Origin: Endomicrobium sp. | GTDB taxonomy: Bacteria; Elusimicrobiota; Endomicrobiia; Endomicrobiales; Endomicrobiaceae | Reading direction: 5' to 3' | Length of the DNA stretch: 44,162 nucleotides | Assembly: GCA_031272265.1 (NCBI GenBank) | Contig: JAISUD010000015.1 | Span: 1 to 44,162 of the forward strand | Shown here: positions 1 through 7,566 of the stretch, one piece after another | Layout of the letters: each line of letters opens with the position of its first letter | Numbering within the stretch: the stretch's first letter is position 1 | Made by a program: the position numbers and the translations under genes | Notes under the pieces: model-generated | What the model was told of the DNA's origin: nothing | The model's database searches: none | What the model saw: the letters and a program-made list of their open reading frames with translations, nothing else

Positions 1-98
1 ATCATCACCCATCAATGGACAAAATTATATATCAAGTAATAATAATTGTCTATATAGTAATATCAGTGATATAACATCACTTCAAATAATCCACAAAT

Positions 99-112
99 TG
101 TAAATTGTAAAC
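99..112 (+). repeat. TGTAAATTGTAAAC motif, copy 1
   Basis: This is an exact copy of the 14-mer also found at 41679-41692 and 42851-42864. Related forms lie at 796-809 (TGTAAAGTGTAAAC), 41983-41996 (degenerate) and, inverted, at 461-474 and 2937-2950. All known copies lie beside members of the lipoprotein family. The function is unknown. Confidence 0.6.
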
Positions 113-197
113 TGAATCAGCAACAATTCCTAATCCAGTCCAAAAACTAATTCTCTTGTCCTCTCAAAACAAGACTTCATAAATCAAAGAAAGCCAT

Positions 198-225
198 CTA
201 AAACTCCTTATCTAAAGAGTTTTAG
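198..225. repeat. Inverted repeat, 9-bp arms
   Basis: CTAAAACTC (198-206) and GAGTTTTAG (217-225) form a perfect 9-bp stem with a 10-nt loop. It resembles a factor-independent terminator but lacks a downstream T run. A second, weaker palindrome (tctactc..gagttaga) follows at about 262-280. It may end a transcript from left of the window. Confidence 0.4.
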
Positions 226-281
226 TACACAATTTACTCATACAAAATATATACTAAATTTTCTACTCTAAAGAGTTAGAA

Positions 282-365
282 TCAGAGGCGCACCACTACT
301 TTAATATTCACTTCGTCCTGCTTCGCAAGATTTAGTTCGTTTTAAGTAGGGATGGCCACCTCTGA
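282..365. repeat. Imperfect long inverted repeat
   Basis: TCAGAGG at 282-288 pairs with CCTCTGA at 359-365. The inner flanks continue to pair imperfectly (caccactacttt against aagtagggatgg), giving one long possible hairpin of about 84 nt with a roughly 40-nt apical part. It could be a structured RNA, a remnant of a miniature mobile element, or chance. No family was recognised. Confidence 0.3.
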
Positions 366-780
366 CTCAAACAGATTAACAAATTTTTTAAAGTTTTAAA
401 AGAACTAAAGAGCTAAAGAACTAAAGAACAGATTTTCATTAGAAACAACGGAATAGAAAAGTTTGCAGTTTACACTTTTATCACAATCTTGTCGTCTATG
501 AGTCCACTTGTGTATATATAATCAAGTCTATAGTATGTATACCAAACAACATCACAACATCGCATTTTCAAAGGCGAAAATGCGATAATTGCGACTGATT
601 TTAAGTTGTTTAAGGAACAATATCTACTTTGGGGAAATGGGGAAATAAAGAATAATCGGCAATAAGCAAAAAATTGACAAAAAATAATGGAAATAATATT
701 ATCATGAATCATGAATAAAGATTGCCAAAGGCTATGCAGAGATAGAAGTAAAAAATAAAACAAACAATGAAAAAAATTAA

Positions 781-814
781 CACTTTACAAGATTCTGTAA
801 AGTGTAAACGTTTA
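781..814 (+). promoter_or_regulatory. Hairpin and palindrome just upstream of lipoprotein gene
   Basis: CACTTTACA (781-789) and TGTAAAGTG (796-804) are perfect 9-bp arms around a 6-nt loop. They are followed at once by the palindrome TAAACGTTTA (805-814), 14 bases before the ATG at 828. The right arm is part of the TGTAAA-N-TGTAAAC repeat. The position suits an operator or a leader hairpin. The same region of the paralogue at 42016 (ttacaaaattctgtgaaagtg) is a degraded version. The role is inferred from position only. Confidence 0.45.
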
Positions 815-827
815 AATAAGAATAAGA

Positions 828-1616
828 ATGAGAAAAATCGCACTAGTATTAATATTATTTCAACTCATCGGCTGTGCGAAGCAACCAGGCGTCATCACCC
901 ATCCTGAGAATAAGCGAGAGCAAGAAACACTTCAACACGACACTCCTCAAGCACCTAAAACTAACTACCTGAAAATAGGAGCATACATCGGAGGCGTCAT
1001 TCTTGTCAGTCTTGCCATCGTTGGGATCATCATAGCCTACTGCTGCACACGAAAAGGGAAGAAGAGTGTGACACCCATTGACAAGAAGGAGCAAGCTAAA
1101 AAGAGAGCGGAGGAGAGAGCGCAGCAGGACGCGCAGGATGTAGACAGGATCGTGCAGAAATCCTCCCAGTACATACGGGGCAATTGTTCTGATTCTGATA
1201 TCGAGGACAACATTCTCAAGACATATACCAACCACCCGATATATAACGGCAACGTGGAACTAGAAGCGATATTAAAGTGGTTCCTCCTACTGCCCATGCC
1301 CAAAAGGATGCTTGGCGCGGCACCAGGTGAGACTTACCTCAGCCGTCAGAGAAAGTACACGAAGGCGGAGTTAAATAAGGAAGTCGAGCGAGAACGCAAG
1401 GCAAATCCGAAGATGCCTATGTCAGAACTATTGGCAAAGATAGAGAGTCGCAGGTGGTGTTTTATAAACGATACCAAGGCAAGCCTGCTGAGCACCAAAA
1501 GAAAGCTGAGAACCTCAGGGGAGTACGGCAAGACGTTGGCGCCGTTTTTGATGACTAACATAACACGCATTGTATACTATTATGAGTTTAAGGAAGCTTT
1601 ACTCAGGAGTAAATAA
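828..1616 (+). CDS. Lipoprotein-family membrane protein, intact paralogue 1
   Basis: 262 aa. The N-terminus is a short lipoprotein signal peptide ending in the lipobox LIGC, with Cys16 as the lipidation site. After a polar linker comes a hydrophobic helix at about residues 49-72 that ends in YCC and a basic stretch (CCTRKGKK). The positive-inside rule then puts the C-terminus in the cytoplasm. A charged, probably helical region (about 85-110) follows, then a basic domain with no recognised fold. Spacing from lipobox to helix matches the paralogue at 2119. Its GC content is clearly higher than the rest of the cluster: two 60-base lines inside it have 57% and 52% G+C by hand count. That suggests different selection or recent transfer. 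The stop overlaps the next paralogue's start (TAATG). Function unknown. Confidence 0.8.
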   Translation: MRKIALVLILFQLIGCAKQPGVITHPENKREQETLQHDTPQAPKTNYLKIGAYIGGVILVSLAIVGIIIAYCCTRKGKKSVTPIDKKEQAKKRAEERAQQDAQDVDRIVQKSSQYIRGNCSDSDIEDNILKTYTNHPIYNGNVELEAILKWFLLLPMPKRMLGAAPGETYLSRQRKYTKAELNKEVERERKANPKMPMSELLAKIESRRWCFINDTKASLLSTKRKLRTSGEYGKTLAPFLMTNITRIVYYYEFKEALLRSK

Positions 1617-2118
1617 TGAGAAAGATAGCGATAGCATTAATCTTGTTTCAGCTAATCAGCTGTGCGAAGCAACCAGCAATAGTTACAAATCAGACTGAAA
1701 TAAACAGACTAAAAGCTGAAGCAGAAAAAACTATGAAGAAGCAATTTTTTGGAATGTAGTAGCAGTAGGAATGTGTGCAATCCTTGCATTTGGTCTCAGC
1801 ATATTCATACACGAAACAGCTAAAATGAAACAAAGCAAAATAACCTTAGAAAAAAAGTAGAAGAGGCAGAAAAAAAATAGAAGAGATAGAGCAACACACA
1901 ATAAACTCACAAGTAAGATTAACAGTAGCAGAAAAAAAAGCAGAAGAGATGAAAGATGAAACAAGCCCAGTCGAAACACGAAGAACACCGTATTGAAGCA
2001 TGAAGTAAGAAAATTAAAAGTCCAACAACAACAAGACCAACAAGACCTAAACGAATTGCAAGACGAACCACCCCCCCCATTGGAAGTCAAAAACAAACCA
2101 GAAGAAGATGCAAATGAA
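1616..2118 (+). pseudogene. Broken lipoprotein-family paralogue
   Basis: An SD (AGGAG, 1605-1609) precedes ATG 1616, which overlaps the previous stop as TAATG. The first 47 codons give MRKIAIALILFQLISC plus linker and end at TAG 1757. Adding one A to the A6 tract at 1725-1730 opens a frame with FWNVVAVGM and a transmembrane helix. The A7 (1850-1856) and A8 (1870-1877) tracts each also need one more A to continue into a Glu/Lys-rich coiled coil. The tail (QQQQDQQDLNELQD, then a proline run) is in yet another frame and reads straight into the next paralogue without a stop. The layout matches the broken genes at 42016 and 43325. It is either a decayed gene or one whose reading depends on slippage. 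Confidence 0.75.
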
Positions 2119-2724
2119 ATGAAAAGAATCGCAACGGTATTAATATTATTTCAGCTAATAGGATGTACTAAGCAACCTATTATAATCAAACAACCAGGAA
2201 AAATAATAGAAGAGACAACAACAGAACCAGTAAACAGAATATCTTTTTGGGAATCTCTCTCAAAAACCCAAATTATAGTTGGTGTTAGTATACTCGGACT
2301 TGCAATAGCATTAGTAACAATAATATATTGCTGCGATATTTGCAAAACCAAAGAACAAAAAATCAAGAAACCAGTACTAAACGAGATACTAGACTCAATA
2401 TTAAAAACAAGACTATATATAATAGAAACACTCGAATACAAGGGAGTACAAGAAGTAGTAGAAAGCAATGAACTAAGAAATATGCTAGACACCATAAATG
2501 CACAAAGTGACGAATCTGTTGTAGAAAAGTGGATTGTTTTGTATAACGATCAAATTGAATCTTTTCAAAAATTATTTACTGTTGAAAAAGTAACAGAAGG
2601 AAATAGAGAAGACAAAATAGTCGCCGCCAACACCTTACTTCAAGCACTAATATTAAAACCATTTTTTGAATACAAGCAATACCTTCTAAAGACAGGTGGA
2701 AACGAAACAATAACTTTTGAGTAA
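2119..2724 (+). CDS. Lipoprotein-family membrane protein, intact paralogue 2
   Basis: The ORF track starts this frame at 1993, but residues before MKRIATVLIL are the tail of the upstream broken paralogue, so I place the start at ATG 2119 (201 aa). The lipobox LIGC gives Cys16. A transmembrane helix spans about residues 51-70 and is followed by YCCDIC, three cysteines at the presumed cytoplasmic edge. The rest is a mostly helical acidic/basic domain of about 125 aa without recognised family features. No clear SD is visible. Translation may depend on the upstream gene, whose alternative frame would stop at TGA 2120-2122, forming ATGA with this start. Function unknown. Confidence 0.75.
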   Translation: MKRIATVLILFQLIGCTKQPIIIKQPGKIIEETTTEPVNRISFWESLSKTQIIVGVSILGLAIALVTIIYCCDICKTKEQKIKKPVLNEILDSILKTRLYIIETLEYKGVQEVVESNELRNMLDTINAQSDESVVEKWIVLYNDQIESFQKLFTVEKVTEGNREDKIVAANTLLQALILKPFFEYKQYLLKTGGNETITFE

Positions 2725-3480
2725 CTTATTGTAAACTTATAAAATTCTTATCCTGACTAAGGACTATTACATCTCAAGTATAATGCGATAGATTAAAATT
2801 AAAACCATCGCAATCGTCAAACCATTCACAATAAATGCGACGATAATGTTCGCATGTGATAAGTATTAATATACAAGCAGTAACCTAACTACACCGAAAC
2901 ATGTCAATTTCTCTTGATTTTATCTTTTCCATAAAAGTTTGCAATTTACATTTTTGTCGTCAATATTTAGTTTATTTTTAGACTTTTGCTAAGATGTGAA
3001 TAGTAAGCGTTTGCTGTCTCTGTCTGTCTGTAGTCTATTTATAACTTTTTAAGAAAAAGAAAAAAAATCCCTTATACATTCCTCTTCCTCTGTTTCTTAG
3101 AGAAAGAAAAAAGTTTCGTCAAAATTGGAACAGAGGTGTTTGCTATTTTCAGCTCAAAATGACGATAACGCCGGTGGTTTATTTTAAATTAGCAAAGTAA
3201 ACGAGTGGAGAATCTTTGAAAAAATTGCTGAGACTTGCTGTTTAGCGTATTTTTTGCTGAAAATGTCGTATATTGCTTTAAAACTAAAAGAAATTTTGAA
3301 GAGGGTTTTCTAAAAATCGTGGAGATATATGGAAGTTTTACGTAGGAGAAAGTAAATGATTCGCATATTTGTTAAAATATTGCACGTATGTATAATTAAT
3401 TTATAAAGTGGAACATATGGAGTTTAAATCTGAGGAAACTTTTTCGGTTTCTATTGAAAATGTTGTAATAGGAATTAGCA
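2725..3480. other. Intergenic region, no gene seen
   Basis: About 750 bases with stops in all frames. It contains an inverted TGTAAATTGCAAAC-type repeat at 2937-2950 and a short TCTG repeat near 3015-3033. A 23-codon ORF (3417-3488, starts MEFKSEETF) overlaps the nadD start by 8 bases. It could be a leader peptide or the remnant of an upstream gene, but nothing identifies it. Confidence 0.5.
2937..2963 (-). repeat. Left copy of inverted pair flanking the core segment
   Basis: The reverse complement reads gacgacaaaaatgtaaattg then caaac. Almost the same sequence with one extra G and few mismatches lies on the plus strand at 41667-41695. A shorter form of the core is at 461-474. The two long copies face each other across the 38.7-kb segment that carries all the housekeeping genes. 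Confidence 0.55.
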
Positions 3481-4059
3481 GTGGGTAAGATAGCAGTTTT
3501 TGGAGGATCTTTTGATCCAGTTCATAAATCGCATATTCAAATTGCAGAACTTGCACTTAAGTTTTTTGATTTAAAAAAGTTAATTTTTGTCGTCGCTTAT
3601 GCTCCGCCTCATAAGACAAGACAATACGCAAGTGTTGAAGACAGGATTTCAATGTTAAAACTTGTAACATGCAATATGCAGAAAACCAGTATTAGTTGTT
3701 ATGAAGCTCAAAAGCGGGAATCTGTATATTCATACCAGACTTTAGATCATTTTCAGAGTTTGTACTCTTCAGATGAAATATATATGGTTATAGGTTCGGA
3801 TTCTCTTTTGAATCTGTCTACTTGGAAAAATATAGACTATATTGTAACGCACTATAAATTTATAGTTGCCAAAAGACCTAATATTAGAATAAATGGCGAG
3901 ACTAAGTACCTGGACAGGTGTGATTTTATAGATAAAGAGACGGAAGATATTTCTTCTGAGGAAATAAGGAAATTTATTAAGTTAAATTACAAAAGGGTGG
4001 TTCCCTTGCTTGACAGAAAAGTTTATGACTATATAATTCAGAATAGGTTATACAGGTGA
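3481..4059 (+). CDS. nadD: Nicotinate-nucleotide adenylyltransferase
   Basis: 192 aa, a normal length for NadD, which adenylylates nicotinate mononucleotide to deamido-NAD in the cytoplasm. The nucleotidyltransferase signature GGSFDPVHKSH lies at residues 8-18, and the second signature ISSEEIR at about 157-163 replaces the common ISST.IR form. The start is GTG 3481, with AGGA about 10 bases upstream. yqeK follows on the same strand, a common bacterial pairing. nadK, the next enzyme of NADP synthesis, lies at 13634. Confidence 0.93.
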   Translation: MGKIAVFGGSFDPVHKSHIQIAELALKFFDLKKLIFVVAYAPPHKTRQYASVEDRISMLKLVTCNMQKTSISCYEAQKRESVYSYQTLDHFQSLYSSDEIYMVIGSDSLLNLSTWKNIDYIVTHYKFIVAKRPNIRINGETKYLDRCDFIDKETEDISSEEIRKFIKLNYKRVVPLLDRKVYDYIIQNRLYR

Positions 4060-4242
4060 AAATCTTTTATTTGTTGTGCCGGGGTTAGACGTCAGCGGGT
4101 ATGGAAGAGTTTTAAGGCCTCCGTAAAAACGTAAACATTATGCCGTTGCAAACGCTGAATTTGGCTGATTTTTAAAGCGTTTTTTATCTTTTTGTCCAAG
4201 GGCGGCGATATAAAGTATGACATAGTAAAAATAATAAAACGT

Positions 4243-4836
4243 ATGCATAAAGGCATTGAAAAGCAAATATTTGACTATTTGGCTAAGCATTTAAAACCTG
4301 AAAGATTAGAACATTCTTATAATGTAGCTATACTTGCGGTAGATCTTGCGTCAATATATAACGTAAACATATTAAAAGCTCAAATTGCAGGACTTTTGCA
4401 CGATTGTGCGAAGTATATGACTAATAAAGAGCTTGTTAATTTTTTTAAAAAGAACAATAAAACTTTGGGGTATTTTGACGAATTAATTAAGTTTTCACCG
4501 TATATTTTACATTCTTTCGCAGGTGAAATTATTGCAAGAAAAAAATTTGAAATAAAAGACAGAGATATTTTAAATGCAGTTAGAAATCATACACTTGGAA
4601 GAAAAGATATGAGCGTTCTTGAAAAAATAATTTTCGTTGCAGATTCTGTTTCATATGATAGAAAGTGGAAAAACGTAAAAAGAGTGCGAGATTCGGCGAG
4701 AAAAGATTTGGATAAAACTTTTTTAAAAGTGCTTGCAGGTAAAATAGGATATGTTATTAATAACGGCATGTTTTTATATTCTCAGACTGTAGAAACTTGG
4801 AATTGGTATGTTTTAAATAATAAGAAAGATAGTTAA
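4243..4836 (+). CDS. yqeK: YqeK-type HD-domain nucleotide hydrolase
   Basis: This matches the YqeK family of HD hydrolases, which cleave diadenosine tetraphosphate symmetrically. HD-domain landmarks are visible: the His of LEHSYNV, the HD pair in LLHDCAKY, and the later His residues of ILHSFAGE and VRNHTLG. The ORF track begins at TTG 4192. ATG 4243 gives 197 aa, starts MHKGIEKQIF and better fits the family length, so I prefer it, although neither start has a clear SD. The stop region overlaps the beginning of the broken LCP gene, suggesting they were once co-transcribed. Confidence 0.85.
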   Translation: MHKGIEKQIFDYLAKHLKPERLEHSYNVAILAVDLASIYNVNILKAQIAGLLHDCAKYMTNKELVNFFKKNNKTLGYFDELIKFSPYILHSFAGEIIARKKFEIKDRDILNAVRNHTLGRKDMSVLEKIIFVADSVSYDRKWKNVKRVRDSARKDLDKTFLKVLAGKIGYVINNGMFLYSQTVETWNWYVLNNKKDS

Positions 4837-5897
4837 AGCGTCAATTTTTATTGTTCTCATTTTTACGACGGTGTGCTTGTATTCGTACAATTATATTGTT
4901 AAAAATAACGTAGTGATAAAAAAGCTTAGAGATAGAGGATATATCAGTTTTTCAGTTCTATTATACGACGCGGAAAAATGTTTCAAGAGCGGCTTAATGC
5001 GTATATCTTTTTGTATGATAAAAGGACCGGCATTTTAAAAAATTTGTCTATAAATTCTGATGTTGTTGTTTTTGAGAAAAAGGGAAAATCAAAAAGTTTA
5101 AAGCTACATTTCATTGAAAATTCAAAAAAAAGATATAAATACCGCTGTAAAAGGTTTTTAATTCTGATTTACGAAAAATCATAGGAAATGTCACTGTGAC
5201 TGATTTTTATATTAATATAAGTTTTGAAGCGTTTAATATCATAATGGGGCATGATAAAAAACTTAGATTGATTCTTTCAAAAAATAATTTTGAAGATAGA
5301 AATTTAGAATCTTTAAATTGCTTTGAAGCGTTAGAGCATATTTTGCATCTAATGTCTTATAAAATAATAAATGTTATTATAAACTATAATTTTTTTGATA
5401 CAAATGTTTCAAAAATGTCTTTTGTATTGTCGCTTCTAGGATTTAAGTATTTGAAACCGGCACTTATGTTTTGTGAAATGCCTGTAAAATATGCGAATAG
5501 AAGGATTAAGTCTAATAAGCGCAATATAGGGGAATTTTTAATGTGCCAATTCAGTTTCGCAAATAAATGCAGCTGATGTGTTGATTGATGTTAAAAACGC
5601 TTCGCAGAAGCCGCGTATAACAGAGAAAACGGCTTGGCTTTTAAGAAAAAATAATTTTGACGTTTTAGATTGGAGCAATTTTTCCGGAAATTATGATAAA
5701 ACTTTGATAAAAGACTATAAGGGAAATTTTGCGCAGGCTTTGAAAATTGCAGAGATTTTGGGAGCGGGTAAAATAATATTTCGTATAGCGATAAGATTTA
5801 TTCTGATATAAGCGTATTCATAAGCAAAGATTTAAAAGATTTAAAATGGGCAAAAATCTTAAAAAAACGAAGCCGGAGGGGGTATGATTTTCCTTAA
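4817..5897 (+). pseudogene. LytR-CpsA-Psr family protein with LytR_C domain, decayed
   Basis: Joined across frames, the translation gives an N-terminal membrane anchor (IFIVLIFTTVCLYSYNY), an LCP-like core (NAYIFLYDKRTG then LKNLSINSD, as in the SD-hydrophobic-SIPRD region; later TDFYINISFEAF), and a C-terminal LytR_C-like domain (LIDVKNASQKPRITEKTAW... YDKTLIKDY). LCP proteins attach glycopolymers to the cell wall or act on related lipid-linked substrates. The breaks at A5 4974-4978, T5 5155-5159, T5 5535-5539, an A3 near 5565 and a T3 near 5780 could each be repaired by adding one base to the run. No normal start codon precedes the anchor. The ORF-track pieces at 4978, 5196 and 5578 are parts of this one gene. 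Confidence 0.8.
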
Positions 5898-6024
5898 TTA
5901 GTTGTTAAATTGGTGAAAATGGAAGATAGTAAGAAATTAGGTGGGATAAAGGCAACTTAGAGATTGTTTTGTTGTGACTGCCGAAAAATCTGTTTAAACA
6001 TTTAAGTATAATATTAACGTTATA

Positions 6025-6567
6025 ATGAATATTATGGTAGATAGTAGAGCTGATAATAAAACAATGGTAGATTTTACAAACGCATTAGTGAGATTAGATA
6101 TTTTTTGTAGCAGTAGAGATAGTAAAAACAATATGTCTAAAAGGGAACAATATATGCCTGTTTATGCGTAAGAATGGAATAGATTGTCTTGCTGAATTAA
6201 AAGAATCTCATGATGAGAATCTCTCAGTTCTTGTTAGAATTTATTAGATGTAACTAAGCTGACGAATAACCTAAAACTGGAGAGAATATCAGACTATCTG
6301 TTTAATATTGCCAGAATAACCGGCAGACAAGTTGATTATTGCGATAGTTGCAAATTCCATAAGAAATCTGAGTATACCGTAAAAAACGGTTATCAGATTA
6401 AATGACAACAAAATTTTTTAGCAGGCCAAAGCAGAAACTGTATATATTGTCTTTATCATCTGCTGAATAAAAGAATTGAAGGAGGTATATTAAACTCCTC
6501 CGAAAAAATAATGAAAATAATGAAGTGTGATAAGGTGAAAATAGAAAAAGACGATAACGAAAATTAA
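6025..6567 (+). pseudogene. Unidentified decayed gene with paired CxxC motifs
   Basis: A readable protein of about 180 aa can be followed through two frameshifts (near 6165 and 6242) and one in-frame TGA (6403-6405). It starts MNIMVDSRADNKTMVDF, continues MRKNGIDCLAELKESHDENL, then LDVTKLTNNLKLERISDYLF. It has a CDSC pair before the TGA and a CIYC pair after it, a spacing that could form a zinc ribbon. The last part has AAGGAGGTATAT-like sequence inside it by chance. I do not recognise the family. Accessory or phage origin is possible but unsupported. Confidence 0.55.
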
Positions 6568-7566
6568 AAACGGTAGCTCCAATCGCCCTGACGCCTAATA
6601 AGGAACAAGAGAAAAAAGAAGCTACAATCTTTTTTATTCACTTTTTCCTTTTACACTTATATTTATCATAATGATTGTCTTTTGTGTATATTTGTTATAT
6701 GTTTATTTCGTTGTAGTTTTGTCTTTTTACGCCTCATCGCTGACTCATTTGTCGCTAACGGCGAAGCTTATTAACGGTAAATAACGACAACAACTTTAAA
6801 ATCAGTTACGTTTTTTGTCTTTGAAAGTTTTGACAACTTCAAAATTCTAAATATTAATGTTAAAAAGCAAGTTATGACCATTTTCAACACCTAAATAACT
6901 ATAACTTCTTTAAGTTTTCTTTTCAAATAAAGAAATGGTAGTTTTTTTCTTTTGGAACTTTTCTTTTAGAAATTGAGGGAAGGGATTTTTTGTGGAGATA
7001 TAGAGATATATTATAATATTCTTTATTCCTCTGACGTATAAGAAAAATTATTTACAGGATTATCATATTTACTTTTCCACCGGTTTTTTGAGGGGGGGGG
7101 GTACTGTATATCCGGTGACTGTTTATTCACTGGGGTTCATGATTCTTACCGCATTAGTTGACGGTATTGCACCGTGATAACGAAAAATAATATAAACAAT
7201 TAAGTCCGTCCAAAAGTCTGAAAAATAACGCTTTTCTAAATGTTGCATTATGCAGCGTTGAGAGCGGTTTTTATGGTGCAATGGAGATAGACTTTGCTAT
7301 GAATGTTGCATCATATGACGATAAAGAATATAATGATTAATGAACATTTTTTGAGTTTGAAATAGTTCCGTCAATGTGTTTTGTGGTGGTGTTTACGTAA
7401 AGTATTTAGTGAAGATTCTTTTGAAAGCTCAATTTGAAAGCTCAAGCGGTAGATGAAGGAAAAAGTGAGCGTTAAATGAGACAGAAGTTCGCAGATGCTT
7501 ACAGGGCGCTGCACCTGTCGGTATGACAAATAATATGGTTAATAAAATGTGGGAAAAATTTGGGAA
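6568..7566. other. Gene-poor region
   Basis: About 1 kb with frequent stops in all frames and no recognised RNA gene. Notable points are a G10 tract at 7092-7101, a direct repeat of tttgaaagctcaa near 7420-7446, and scattered short hairpins. It may be the remains of genes that have fully decayed, since it follows two clear pseudogenes. I could not identify any former product. Confidence 0.5.

Larger units (their letters stand above)
1..827. other. Gene-free leader of the lipoprotein cluster
   Basis: I see no credible gene here. The minus-strand ORF at 470-763 has no recognisable motif and looks like chance. The stretch holds two inverted repeats (198-225 and 282-365), a threefold 8-nt direct repeat (aactaaag/agctaaag/aactaaag, about 403-426), a TGTAAATTGTAAAC motif at 99-112, and the related inverted motif GTTTGCAGTTTACA at 461-474. 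The first 39 bases read IITHQWTKLYIK-stop in frame 1. That could be the tail of a truncated lipoprotein paralogue, because CDS 828 has VITHP at the matching place, but the match is too short to call. Confidence 0.5.

Noticed and set aside
1-39. IITHQWTKLYIK as the tail of another lipoprotein paralogue
   Set aside because: Twelve residues cut by the window edge; similarity to VITHP of the 828 protein is too short.
401-432. CRISPR-like short repeats
   Set aside because: Only three contiguous 8-nt units without spacers; no cas genes in the window.
470-763. 97-aa minus-strand ORF
   Set aside because: No start context, motif or composition typical of a gene; it overlaps repeat elements and is likely chance.
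3417-3488. 23-codon ORF overlapping the nadD start
   Set aside because: Could be a leader peptide or remnant, but has no SD or homology that I can see.
6403-6405. TGA as a sense codon (recoding or selenocysteine)
   Set aside because: tsaE and der-class genes use TGA/TAA/TAG as normal stops, other pseudogenes show TAA and TAG too, and no SECIS-like hairpin is evident.
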